In this document: piece after piece, positions 32,768 through 40,700 of the stretch | Numbering within the stretch: position 1 is the first letter of the stretch | Layout of the letters: the number at the start of each line of letters is the position of its first letter | NCBI RefSeq assembly: GCF_042657365.1 | Contig: NZ_JBHSKT010000002.1 | Location: 248,001-312,000 of the forward strand | DNA: 64,000 bases | Reading direction: 5' to 3' | DNA from: Adhaeribacter_A terreus | Lineage (GTDB): Bacteria; Bacteroidota; Bacteroidia; Cytophagales; Hymenobacteraceae | Made by a program: the position numbers and the translations under genes | Notes under the pieces: generated by a model | What the model was told of the DNA's origin: nothing | Seen by the model: only the letters and a program-made list of their open reading frames with translations | Databases searched by the model: none

Positions 32768-33229
32768 TTACTGCGGTTTTTCGTTGTTCTTTACAGCTTG
32801 CACAGCTTCGTTCCAGGTTAAAATGCGGCCGCCTTGCTGCTCCTGCATTTTGGTAGCAGCGGCCCGGTTCTGGAAGGCGGTCAGGAACATGCCCATCGGG
32901 CTCGGCAGGTTTTTGCTTTGCAGGAAAATGGCATCTTCGGCGTCAAGCAGGTCTTCGGGTTTGTCGAAATTGGTAACCAGAAACATCTTGCCTTTTGCTT
33001 TTTCGTCGGGGTTTTCTTCCAGGTATTGTACAAGACATTCCGCGGAATCGAAGAACAAAGCTTTGCCGGTTTTTAGCACCATTTCCGCGCCGTAACGTTT
33101 ATCCGAAACGGTCATTTGGCAATGGGCGCAGTTGGTCTGGCCGTAAGCAATGGGTTGTTTTTTAGCTTCGCAGCTTGTAAAAAGCAGCGCGAAAAACGCT
33201 AGGGTCAGAGGCAAAAAAAGTGGTTTCAT
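32768..33229 (-). CDS. nosL: Copper chaperone lipoprotein NosL
   Basis: The 153-residue protein has a signal peptide with lipobox L-F-T-S-C (Cys20). The NosL copper motif C-A-H-C-Q-M is at about 36-41, followed by a ferredoxin-like domain with the conserved F-x-D-x-x-x-C-L region. It delivers Cu(I) to the NosZ apo-protein in the periplasm. Residues 3-13 of the signal peptide (LFLPLTLAFF) are encoded by a short asymmetric element (33191-33221), an apparent case of a repeat serving as secretion signal. Confidence 0.92.
   Translation of the reverse strand: MKPLFLPLTLAFFALLFTSCEAKKQPIAYGQTNCAHCQMTVSDKRYGAEMVLKTGKALFFDSAECLVQYLEENPDEKAKGKMFLVTNFDKPEDLLDAEDAIFLQSKNLPSPMGMFLTAFQNRAAATKMQEQQGGRILTWNEAVQAVKNNEKPQ
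33191..33221 (+). repeat. Short asymmetric element inside the nosL signal peptide
   Basis: AAAAACGCTAGGGTC, AGAGGC, AAAAAAAGT: core and right end are recognisable. The antisense reading gives the hydrophobic core of the signal peptide. Confidence 0.65.
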
Positions 33230-33261
33230 ATGTGCGGTATGAGTTGGTTCAGAAATTCAGT

Positions 33262-33870
33262 TTAAACTGGTAGCGGAGAAGTGATAGGTTTGCGCTTTTT
33301 TCGGTGAATGAATTCAATGTAAATGGCAACAAAAGCCAGGATCATCGGGATAATTATGCCCAGCGCACCTTCGGCGGGGAGCGATAAAGCGCTGAAGTTA
33401 AGCAATTGTTTGCTGCCTAAAAAAGGCGGTATATAAGTCATGCCCGGTACTTTAATGGGCGCTTGCGGATCTAAGTTTGTACCGAATTTCACGAGCCATA
33501 AATAGAAATCTATCAGGCCAGCAGCTCCGGCAAATATCAAAGCTATAAACCAGGTCATTACTAAACTGCGGTGATTCAGAATTGCAGTTAGTACCCCAAA
33601 AGCCATCATAAAATAAACGATATATGGCATGTATTTCAGTTCAGCAAAAGAATCGGCGTTAATTTTTTCCATACCGATGTAGTGGTTCAGAATGTTGAAA
33701 TTCTGGAGGGCGTATTCGGAGTTTCCCCCGAGTTTGTTTACCCAAATGTGCATTTCCAGTCCTTCCGGGTATTGCGGGGCTTCCAGAAATATTTTCCACA
33801 TTGGGAACATAAACAGGAGGCTCATAGAAAGGGCCGCCAGCAGCATCAAGATTTTTGAAATTTTGCTCAT
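33262..33870 (-). CDS. Membrane protein of the nos operon (NosB position)
   Basis: The 202-residue protein has about five hydrophobic helices (about 7-24, 83-100, 108-130, 165-187 and a short one) and a Lys/Arg-rich C-terminus. No cofactor motif is visible. It is encoded between nosZ and nosL, where clade II nos clusters carry a small integral membrane gene (nosB). Whether it is orthologous cannot be decided by eye. A role in electron transfer to or assembly of NosZ is inferred from position only. Confidence 0.75.
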   Translation of the reverse strand: MSKISKILMLLAALSMSLLFMFPMWKIFLEAPQYPEGLEMHIWVNKLGGNSEYALQNFNILNHYIGMEKINADSFAELKYMPYIVYFMMAFGVLTAILNHRSLVMTWFIALIFAGAAGLIDFYLWLVKFGTNLDPQAPIKVPGMTYIPPFLGSKQLLNFSALSLPAEGALGIIIPMILAFVAIYIEFIHRKKRKPITSPLPV

Positions 33871-33918
33871 GGCGATAAGATTTTAAGTTTGTTTTCAGCC
33901 TGAAGTTTTCAGGCCTTT

Positions 33919-34019
33919 TTGTCCCCTTTGGAGGGGGGGAGGGGGAGGATAAGCATTTCTGATAAAAATCAACTAACGTAAAAATCCTCCCCTAACCCCC
34001 TCCAAAGGGGGACTTTTTA
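33919..34019. repeat. C/G-rich foldback within the nos operon
   Basis: GTCCCCTTTGGAGGGGGGG-AGGGGGAGGA and TCCTCCCCTAACCCCC-TCCAAAGGGGGAC enclose about 40 AT-rich bases. Just beside it (34044-34077) a hairpin CGGAGCGG / CCGCTCCG could attenuate transcription after nosZ. Confidence 0.75.
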
Positions 34020-34043
34020 TCAGCAATTGAAATGTTTTTAAAA

Positions 34044-34077
34044 GATCGGAGCGGTTTTTTAGGCCGCTCCGAAGGTC
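34044..34077 (-). terminator. Hairpin after nosZ, possible attenuator
   Basis: On the minus strand CTTCGGAGCGG, loop, CCGCTCCGATCTTTT: a stable stem with a weak T tract, directly after the nosZ stop codon. It may reduce expression of the downstream nos genes relative to nosZ. Confidence 0.6.
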
Positions 34078-34086
34078 ATTCATGAA

Positions 34087-36108
34087 TTACATCGCTTTCT
34101 TTTTCTCGCCGGTAGAGAAGGCTATCGGAACGTTAGAACCTTTAGCAGAAACCCTGGCGTAACCCTGCATTTCCTGGTGCAAGGCAGAGCAGAAGTCTGT
34201 GCAATAGAACGGGAACACACCGGTTTTGGTAGGCACCCATTTAAAGGTATTTGTAGCGCCTGGCATAATTAACAACTCGGCATTTTGAGCACCCATTACC
34301 GCAAATCCGTGCGGTACATCCCAGTCTTGTTCCAGGTTGGTTACGTGGAAGTAAACTTCGTTGCCCACTTCAATGCCTTCAATATTATCCGGAGTTAAGT
34401 GGCTTCGGATTGCGGTCATGTACACGTCTACGCGGTTGCCGTTTTTAACCACTTTGGTATCGGCTTCTTTCTTGGTGGCGTACGGGTGTTTGTTGTCGTC
34501 CAGCTTGTACATTTTTGCACTTTTCGGCGCAATTTTGTCGGCAGCAATGCCTTGGGCGTAGTGTGGTTCGCCAATAAGCGGGAAGTCTAAAAGCATCTTC
34601 ATTTTCTCACCGCTGATGTCGATCAACTGACCAGCTTGAGCTAACTCAGGACCGGTTGGCAGGTAACGGTCTTTGGTGATCTTGTTCATGGCCAGCAGGT
34701 ATTTGCCGTCTGGTTTTCTGGTGTCGCCACCCATTACCAGCAAGTGACCAATAGAGTAATAAACCGGAATTCTGTCTTTCACTTTAAAGTCTTTCAGGCT
34801 CCATTTTACCACTTCCGAAGACACGAACATAGAGGAATACGCATTGCCTTTGTCGTCGAACTCGGTGTGCAGCGGACCTAAGCCCACATCTTTCACTTCG
34901 GCCTGCAACACAGATTCGTATTTCAGCACCGGAATACCGTTAATATCGCCGATGTAGTCTTTGTTTTTGATGGCATTCTGCATTTTCTCGAAAGAGTGAA
35001 CCGGAACCACCGAAGCAAGTTTGCCACTCACGCACATGTACTGGCCGGTTGGGTCTACGTCTATACCGTGCGGCGATTTAGGCACCGGGATCAGGTACAG
35101 CATATTCGGGCAATCTTCTGGAAGCAGAATCCGCACCTTTTTCTTCATGGTAGAAGTAGCGGTATGCGTTTCGTGGTTCATTTTGTTGTGCGCGTAATTG
35201 GCCGGAATTTCTTTGGCCTTGCCTTCGGAAGCATATTTTGCCGCCAGTTTCCAATTCACGCACAGCAGGTAATCTTTGTCGTTCTGAGAAGCGCCAACTT
35301 CTTTTAAAGTTCCGGCTTTCTCGGTGTTGTAGGAAGTAAAGAAGATCCAGTCGTTAGAAGGGCCTTTTCCGCCGTTGGCTAAATCGTAGTCAAAACCAGG
35401 CACCATGATCTGGAAATCCAGGTCCATATCGCCGTGTTCTTTGTCCACTTTCAGGAAGGAAATAGTGCCGCGGAATTTGTCTTTGTATTCTTTCAGAGAA
35501 ACGTCCTGCAATTTACCTTCCGGCGTAACCGGTACCGAGAAACGCGTACCCGCCACTACGTATTCGTTGTTGTTGGTTGGATATGGCGAGCAGTGGTTAC
35601 CGGCGGAGTTCGGAATTTCAATAATTTCAGCTGTCTCAAAAGTTTTAAGGTCTACACGGGCAATGCGCGGCGTATTGTTACCATTCACGAAAAGCCAGCG
35701 GCCGTCGGTCATGCCGTCTTCGCGGCTCAGTTTCGGGTGGTGAAGATCGTCCCAAGGCACAAAACCGAACGATGTGTTGAGCATGGCCTTTGTGTTCTCG
35801 TTGTAGCCGTAGCCGTTTTCCGGGTTCTGCGAGAAAACCGGGATCACTTTCAGTAAGCGGCCTGACGGAATTCCGTAAACCGCAACCTGCCCGCTGAAAC
35901 CGCCGGAAAGGAAAGAATAATATTCATCGTGTTTACCCGGGGCTACATAAACAGCCGAGGCAGCATCCGAAGCTAAGGCCGAACCTGTTGCACCACCGGT
36001 AGCTTTATTATCGGTTTTGCTGCAACTCTGCAGGCCAGGTACTGCTGCCAGCGCCAGCATAAAAGCAGCGGCCGGCAGCAATTTTTTGAAAGTGGATCTT
36101 GGGTCCAT
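34087..36108 (-). CDS. nosZ: Nitrous oxide reductase, clade II (Sec-exported)
   Basis: The 673-residue multicopper enzyme reduces N2O to N2 in the periplasm. The N-terminus is a Sec lipoprotein-type signal (G-L-Q-S-C, Cys29) with no twin-arginine motif, which marks clade II. A seven-bladed propeller holding the CuZ histidines follows (for example D-L-H-H-P-K-L-S-R-E-D-G, G-N-H-C-S-P-Y, H-G-I-D-V). The C-terminal cupredoxin carries the CuA ligands C636, C640, H644 and M647 (F-Y-C-T-D-F-C-S-A-L-H-Q-E-M). It is preceded by a cytochrome c gene and followed by the maturation genes. Confidence 0.96.
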   Translation of the reverse strand: MDPRSTFKKLLPAAAFMLALAAVPGLQSCSKTDNKATGGATGSALASDAASAVYVAPGKHDEYYSFLSGGFSGQVAVYGIPSGRLLKVIPVFSQNPENGYGYNENTKAMLNTSFGFVPWDDLHHPKLSREDGMTDGRWLFVNGNNTPRIARVDLKTFETAEIIEIPNSAGNHCSPYPTNNNEYVVAGTRFSVPVTPEGKLQDVSLKEYKDKFRGTISFLKVDKEHGDMDLDFQIMVPGFDYDLANGGKGPSNDWIFFTSYNTEKAGTLKEVGASQNDKDYLLCVNWKLAAKYASEGKAKEIPANYAHNKMNHETHTATSTMKKKVRILLPEDCPNMLYLIPVPKSPHGIDVDPTGQYMCVSGKLASVVPVHSFEKMQNAIKNKDYIGDINGIPVLKYESVLQAEVKDVGLGPLHTEFDDKGNAYSSMFVSSEVVKWSLKDFKVKDRIPVYYSIGHLLVMGGDTRKPDGKYLLAMNKITKDRYLPTGPELAQAGQLIDISGEKMKMLLDFPLIGEPHYAQGIAADKIAPKSAKMYKLDDNKHPYATKKEADTKVVKNGNRVDVYMTAIRSHLTPDNIEGIEVGNEVYFHVTNLEQDWDVPHGFAVMGAQNAELLIMPGATNTFKWVPTKTGVFPFYCTDFCSALHQEMQGYARVSAKGSNVPIAFSTGEKKKAM

Positions 36109-36155
36109 GGTTTTAACTAATTATAGTTATTAATGAAAGTTAAATATGCGCATGT

Positions 36156-36689
36156 TTATTTCGCCCCGTCGTTCTGACGCAGGAATTCAAGCAAAGCGCG
36201 GGCATCCGGCTCCTGAATATCTTGGTTCGTCATCTGGGTCAAGTGTTCGGCAAGCAACGCTTTGGCTTGCGGGTCTTTCTGGGTCATTTCTGTTGGGTTG
36301 ATGATCATGTTCATAATCCATTCCGGTTTGCGGCGTTCGGTTACCCCTTTAAGGCCAGGGCCGACAATTTTCTGATCGGATAACTGGTGGCAGGCAGAGC
36401 ATTTTCCTTCAAAAATGGTCTTGCCTTTATCGGCCAAAGCAGCATCGAATTTGGAAACATCAACGGTTTTAACCGGGCCAATGCCCATGCCGTTATCTTC
36501 AACTTCTACCGGAGCGTTCGGATCGTCGGCTAGTTCTACTTGTTCTTCCGTTTGAGCGGTTTCCTGTTTGGTATCGCCGCCGCAGCTTACCATAAAAAAG
36601 CAGCTGGCACCTAGCAACGTGGTTCTGAACCAGGCTGGGCAAATTGCGGAAAGTTTGAGTTGTGCGGATGTAGGTTTCATTTTGGTCAT
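36156..36689 (-). CDS. Lipid-anchored monoheme cytochrome c of the nos operon
   Basis: The 177-residue protein has a signal peptide with a lipobox (F-F-M-V-S-C, Cys36), then an acidic linker, then one cytochrome c domain with C-S-A-C-H near 97-101 and a probable axial Met in the N-P-T-E-M-T-Q or L-T-Q-M segment. It stands 47 bp before nosZ and is the likely electron donor to CuA. It is the first gene of the operon; the regulated promoter lies at 36755-36819. Confidence 0.9.
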   Translation of the reverse strand: MTKMKPTSAQLKLSAICPAWFRTTLLGASCFFMVSCGGDTKQETAQTEEQVELADDPNAPVEVEDNGMGIGPVKTVDVSKFDAALADKGKTIFEGKCSACHQLSDQKIVGPGLKGVTERRKPEWIMNMIINPTEMTQKDPQAKALLAEHLTQMTNQDIQEPDARALLEFLRQNDGAK

Positions 36690-36754
36690 GATGGGTTAAG
36701 TGTGTTAGGACGTTTTAGTGGTTTTGGGCCTCCAGAAACAATTCATTTACAATA

Positions 36755-36819
36755 CAAAGGAACTCGCTGATGGGCGCATATTAAAAGATGTTCATCTCTT
36801 TAATTTATGACCTTTATCA
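36755..36819 (-). promoter_or_regulatory. Crp/Fnr-type site and -7 box of the nos operon
   Basis: TGACCTTTATCA (36808-36819) is centred exactly 51.5 bp upstream of TTCCTTTG (36755-36762, minus strand), one mismatch from the -7 consensus. The leader is about 60 nt. Confidence 0.62.
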
Positions 36820-36925
36820 GTTTTTTATAATATAGTAAAGATATGCAGACTGAGGAATGATGCGAGAACGCGCCTGCTTTTTTGAAGCAGGTTTTTAACA
36901 ATTGAAAGAAAGAAAAATATAGGGT

Positions 36926-37138
36926 TTACTCGGTTTCCGGAGCAGTAGAAATGGTGTCAACTTGCAGGCGAACTGCAGAATCCTGAATGCCTTCGAGTTG
37001 AGGAGAAATTTCAGAACCGGCACCTTCCTGAACAGACTCTGAGGGAGTATTTTCTGTTCCGGTACTATTTGTACTGTGGTTCGCATTATCGCAACCGAAA
37101 ATGAAAAGGCCTAAAGCCAGAAGAAGCATTCTGTTCAT
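36926..37138 (-). CDS. Small lipoprotein, unknown function
   Basis: The 70-residue protein has a signal peptide with lipobox I-F-G-C (Cys16) and an acidic, Ser/Thr-rich tail without a fold signature. The signal peptide is convincing. The rest is low complexity, so I rate it as a likely but unproven gene. It is encoded upstream of the nos promoter on the same strand. Confidence 0.55.
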   Translation of the reverse strand: MNRMLLLALGLFIFGCDNANHSTNSTGTENTPSESVQEGAGSEISPQLEGIQDSAVRLQVDTISTAPETE

Positions 37139-37284
37139 AGTTTTCGGGTTTAGATTTTGCGCTTTTATTACGCCTTCCGTACTGTATTGTTTTCCGGGTT
37201 ATTGGAAATTGCCGTAAAGCAAGTTGTTGAAATTGTACTTGTTATAGAAGTGTACTTCGCAACATAGAAGATAAAAAGCCAATT

Positions 37285-37401
37285 GAAAAACGATAGGGTT
37301 TTACCCCGAAAAGGTACTTGTTAATGCGTTTCGCTTATTTTTTTGCAGCGATCTGAACTATATAGCAATCTGATTTTTCAGGGCAAAAAGCATAGCGTTT
37401 T
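37285..37401. repeat. Two short asymmetric elements in the 37139-37540 gap
   Basis: The plus copy at 37285-37315 (AAAACGATAGGGTTTT, ACCCCG, AAAAGGT) and minus copy at 37372-37401 (GATTTTTCAGGGCAAAAAG-CATAGCGTTTT) point toward each other. The rest of this 402-bp gap shows nothing I can support. Confidence 0.7.
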
Positions 37402-37540
37402 TTTGTGCCCGAATATTGCCGATTTGGAATATTCCTGAATGGAAATATTGCTATGTTTTTAATGAAAGTTTTCCCGGAGGAAATTGTAGATCGCAGAAAA
37501 TTTCCGAGACATTAAGTTTGAAAATAGGGAAGGAAGGGTT

Positions 37541-38089
37541 TTACGCCGTGCGGGCCAGATCTTCGGTTAAAGAATTGGTGCTTTTAAAAATCGAAATTCC
37601 GGCTTCGTTGCCCAACGTTTTTACTTTTTCAGTATCCGGAAGCCAGGTCTGGAACTGCGCAAAAGTAGTTTCCGGCGGCAGACAAATTACCGGCATTCCG
37701 GCTTTTTTCAGCACTTCGGCGCAGATCTTTCCTGGTCCGGATTTTATTCTTTTGCCCGCGCCTTCGGTACCAATAACCAGCAGATCGGCTTTTACTTTTT
37801 TGGCTAACGCCAGCATTTCATCTACGGCAAAACCCGGTTTTAAAACCCGCGTTACCGAAAGACCAAATTTCAGGTGGAGTTCGCGCGCCAGCTGGTCCAT
37901 TTTTTCCTGCACTTCGCGTTCTAATAGGTCCGGGTCGGCCCAGATCGTTTCTTCTTCCAGCAAAATGCCCGGGTGATAAGCATGGAACAGTACCAGGCGG
38001 GCCTTGGTTTGCCGGGCCAGTTCCGCCGCAAAAACAGCCGCCGTGTAAGCAGGCTGCGAGAAATCCGTAGAAACCAGAATATTTTTCAT
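37541..38089 (-). CDS. Universal stress protein family
   Basis: The 182-residue protein has one complete UspA domain (1-about 140): N-I-L-V-S-T-D-F-S at the N-terminus, and the nucleotide-binding G-T-E-G-A-G-K-R ... G-x-x-C-A-E-V-L-K region near 107-125. About 40 further residues do not form a domain. Bacteroidota Usp proteins often have two domains (about 275 aa), so this may be a shortened version. It is divergent from the heme-PAS kinase and shares a 249-bp control region with a Crp/Fnr-type site, so it probably belongs to the same anaerobic or NO response. Confidence 0.85.
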   Translation of the reverse strand: MKNILVSTDFSQPAYTAAVFAAELARQTKARLVLFHAYHPGILLEEETIWADPDLLEREVQEKMDQLARELHLKFGLSVTRVLKPGFAVDEMLALAKKVKADLLVIGTEGAGKRIKSGPGKICAEVLKKAGMPVICLPPETTFAQFQTWLPDTEKVKTLGNEAGISIFKSTNSLTEDLARTA

Positions 38090-38201
38090 ATTAGGTGCAA
38101 TCTTATGGGTTATGGAAAAAGCAAGGCAACACTTTCTGCTTAAATTTTGTACATTTAAACCAACACGTTTTAGCTTTGCCCGCCTATAATTCCGGGAAAT
38201 A

Positions 38202-38266
38202 CAAAATTACGGAAGCCAGCCGGCCAACAGAATGATGAACGGCAACCGCCCGAATGATATTTGTCA
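38202..38266 (-). promoter_or_regulatory. Crp/Fnr-type site and -7 box of uspA; also near the kinase promoter
   Basis: TGATATTTGTCA (38255-38266) is centred 51.5 bp upstream of a perfect minus-strand -7 box TAATTTTG (38202-38209). On the other side, a perfect plus-strand box TATCTTTG (38289-38296) for the kinase gene begins 28.5 bp away. One site could therefore serve both divergent genes. Confidence 0.65.
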
Positions 38267-38304
38267 TGAATCTAAACGGGGCAGGCAGTATCTTTGCAGA
38301 TTAC

Positions 38305-38336
38305 TAAAACGGTATCTTTTTCAGCTTAAAAAGTAG
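38305..38336 (+). repeat. Short asymmetric element immediately before the kinase start
   Basis: AAAACGGTATCTTTTT, CAGCTT, AAAAAGTAG. It ends two bases before the TTG start codon, so its AAAAAG tail sits at the ribosome-binding position. Confidence 0.75.
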
Positions 38337-38338
38337 AT

Positions 38339-39880
38339 TTGGAACAAAATTTAGAGAACCAGCAGCGCCTCAAAGCCATTATTGAAACGGCCATAGACGG
38401 CATTATTACCATAGATGCCAAGGGAATAATTGAAACCGTAAACCCGGCGGCCGCGCGCATTTTCGGCTACCAGCCCGAAGAAATGATCGGGAATAACGTG
38501 AAAATGCTCATGCCCGAGCCCGACCACAGCCAGCACGACCAATACATTGAAAATTACCACCGCACGCACGTTGGCAAAATTATCGGCATTGGCCGCGAGG
38601 TGATCGGTTTGAAAAAAGATGGTACGAAGTTTCCGTTTTTGCTGAGCATTTCGGAAGTAAAGCTGAAAGACAAGCAGATCTTTACCGGCATTGTGCACGA
38701 TATTTCTACTTTGAAACGCGCCGAAGATGCCCTCCGCGAAAGCGAGAACAAGATCAATTCCATTATTCAGGCGGCCGTAGATGGCATTATCACCATCGAT
38801 TCGTACGGCATCATGGAAATGGTAAATCCTTCGGCGGCTAAACTTTTCGGGTATGAAATTGACGAATTGCTGGGGAAAAGCATCAACATGCTCATGCCGG
38901 AGCCCGATAAAAGTCGCCACGACGGTTATATTCACAACTACGAAACCACTGGCCGCGAACGCATTATTGGCATTGGGCGGGAAGTTACCGGTTTGAAAAA
39001 AGATGGCACCATTTTTCCGTTCTTCCTCAGTGTGAGCGAAGTAAAAACGCAGGGCAAACGCATTTACACCGGTTTTGTGCACGACATTACGCAGCAGAAA
39101 TTAAACGAAGAACGCCTCCGCCGCTACGCCGCCGAACTGGAACGCAGCAACCTGGAGCTTCAGGATTTTGCTTACGTTTCGTCGCATGATCTTCAGGAAC
39201 CGTTGCGGAAAATTCAGGCTTTTGGTGATCGTTTGCAATCTAAGGAAAAGGAGAACCTGAGCGAACAGGGCAAAGATTACGTAGACCGGATGCTGAACGC
39301 GGCCAGCCGGATGCAGAATTTAATTAACGATTTGCTTTCGTTTTCACGGTTAACTACGCAAAGCAAACCATTTGTACCTACTAATCTGAATCAGGTTTTA
39401 AGTGAAGTTTTATCGGATCTGGAAATTACCATTGAGCAAACGCACGCCGAAATTATCCGGTCGCCGTTGCCGACCATCGAGGCCGAACCGACGCAGATGC
39501 GCCAGCTTTTTCAGAATTTGATCAGCAACGCCATTAAATTCCGGAAGGAAAACGAGAATCCGGTAATAAATATTTACGCGAAGCACCATCAGAAAAAAGC
39601 GCACTTAACTGCTACGCCAGGCGACGAAGTAACCGAAATTTACATTGAAGACAACGGCATCGGGTTCGACGAAAAATACCTGGACCGGATCTTCAATATT
39701 TTCCAGCGCCTGGAAGGGCAGAAGTACGAAGGCAGCGGCATTGGCCTGGCTATTTGCCGGAAAATTGCCATCCGCCACGGCGGCGATATTACCGCCAACA
39801 GTCAGCCCGGCGTAGGCACCCGATTCATCATTACGTTAGCCCTGAAACAACCCAAACAAGAACAAGACCCCGCATTATAA
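38339..39880 (+). CDS. Sensor histidine kinase with two FixL-like heme-PAS domains
   Basis: The protein has 513 residues and no membrane helix. Two similar PAS domains (about 8-125 and 133-252) each show the FixL heme pocket pattern: the proximal His in H-D-x-Y-I (H66 and H194) and, exactly 20 residues on, the distal Arg in I-I-G-I-G-R (R86 and R214), matching H200/R220 of Bradyrhizobium FixL. A short coil, HisKA (H283 in S-S-H-D-L-Q-E-P-L-R) and an ATPase domain (N-A-I-K-F, D-N-G-I-G-F, G-S-G-I-G-L) follow. It likely senses O2, NO or CO. Translation must start at TTG 38339, since a stop codon lies just upstream and the next ATG is inside PAS1. Likely partners are the receiver at 39883 and the receiver-Crp protein. 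Confidence 0.9.
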   Translation: MEQNLENQQRLKAIIETAIDGIITIDAKGIIETVNPAAARIFGYQPEEMIGNNVKMLMPEPDHSQHDQYIENYHRTHVGKIIGIGREVIGLKKDGTKFPFLLSISEVKLKDKQIFTGIVHDISTLKRAEDALRESENKINSIIQAAVDGIITIDSYGIMEMVNPSAAKLFGYEIDELLGKSINMLMPEPDKSRHDGYIHNYETTGRERIIGIGREVTGLKKDGTIFPFFLSVSEVKTQGKRIYTGFVHDITQQKLNEERLRRYAAELERSNLELQDFAYVSSHDLQEPLRKIQAFGDRLQSKEKENLSEQGKDYVDRMLNAASRMQNLINDLLSFSRLTTQSKPFVPTNLNQVLSEVLSDLEITIEQTHAEIIRSPLPTIEAEPTQMRQLFQNLISNAIKFRKENENPVINIYAKHHQKKAHLTATPGDEVTEIYIEDNGIGFDEKYLDRIFNIFQRLEGQKYEGSGIGLAICRKIAIRHGGDITANSQPGVGTRFIITLALKQPKQEQDPAL

Positions 39881-39882
39881 TT

Positions 39883-40335
39883 ATGAGCCCGAAACAAAAA
39901 TCAATCGTGATCCTGATTGCCGACGACGACGCCGAAGACCGCATGCTCGTGAAAGACGCCCTGGACGAAGGCCGCCTGAAAAACGACATCCACTTTGTAG
40001 AGAACGGCGAAGAACTGATCGACTACCTGCACAACCGCGGCCGCTTTTCGGATAAAGACAAATTTCCCACACCCGGCCTCATTCTCCTGGACCTGAACAT
40101 GCCTAAAAAAGACGGCCGAGAAGCGTTAAAAGAAATAAAAAACGACCCGCATCTGCGCTTAATTCCGGTAGTAGTTCTCACAACTTCCAAAGCCGAAGAA
40201 GACATTTTGCGGACGTATGATATGGGCGTAAGTTCGTTCATTACCAAACCAGTTACGTTTACCGCGCTGGTAGATGTAATGAAAACGCTGAGCAAGTACT
40301 GGTTCGAAATTGTAGAGCTTCCGAAGATTGATTAA
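39883..40335 (+). CDS. Single-domain response regulator (Rcp1-like)
   Basis: This 150-residue protein is a receiver only: acidic pocket D14-D15-D16, phosphoacceptor D70 in L-I-L-L-D-L-N-M-P, Thr near 98 and Lys near 120. There is no output domain, so it acts as a phosphate shuttle or by protein contact. ATG 39883 follows the kinase stop by two bases; the longer frame into the kinase is spurious. It fits a phosphorelay from the heme-PAS kinase. Confidence 0.9.
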   Translation: MSPKQKSIVILIADDDAEDRMLVKDALDEGRLKNDIHFVENGEELIDYLHNRGRFSDKDKFPTPGLILLDLNMPKKDGREALKEIKNDPHLRLIPVVVLTTSKAEEDILRTYDMGVSSFITKPVTFTALVDVMKTLSKYWFEIVELPKID

Positions 40336-40355
40336 TGTGCTGATGTGCTAATTTG

Positions 40356-40634
40356 GAGAAAACGCTAGCGGTTTGGGCGGAAAAAGTCAACCGCCCCCGA
40401 ACCCCTCCTTGAAAAGGAGGGGAGTTTTTGGTCTCTGCTTCTTTTTGACTTATTGAACCTGAAAGCATATCGTTTTCTATTCGCACTCAAATTAAATAAA
40501 GCAATGCAGCAGCTCCCCTCCTAACAAAGGAGGGGCAGGGGTGGTTGATACAATAGCCGATCAAAAGTCCTCCCCTGTTTTTAGGGGAGGATTTAGGTGG
40601 GGTAAAAACGCTAAACCTTCAGTCTCAGAAACTC
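40356..40634. repeat. Repeat-filled gap: short elements and C/G-rich hairpins
   Basis: Short asymmetric elements lie at 40356-40388 (+), 40447-40476 (-) and 40604-40634 (+, degenerate). Between them are AG/CT hairpins: CCCCTCCTTGAAAAGGAGGGG near 40395, CTCCCCTCCTAACAAAGG-AGGGG near 40510 and TCCTCCCC-TGTTTTT-AGGGGAGGA near 40568. There is no gene in 40336-40700. Confidence 0.65.
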
Positions 40635-40700
40635 GACACCAAAACAAAAAAACTATTCCCGTCTGCTTTAGCTGACGAATTTCCAGAAAATAAAACGCGA

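Noticed and set aside
33960..33971. Eighth TGA-N6-TCA match (TGATAAAAATCA) upstream of the nos membrane gene
   Set aside because: It lies in the loop of a C/G-rich foldback whose copies share the CTGATAAAA stretch, and no -7 box is found at 51.5 or 29.5 bp.
38351..39082. 243-residue open frame antisense to the heme-PAS kinase
   Set aside because: The kinase on the other strand has clear domains; the antisense product has no recognisable features and arises from codon bias.
39754..39882. Longer N-terminus for the single-domain response regulator
   Set aside because: It lies within the kinase gene in another frame and gives an Arg-rich, unconserved peptide; the receiver begins at 39883.
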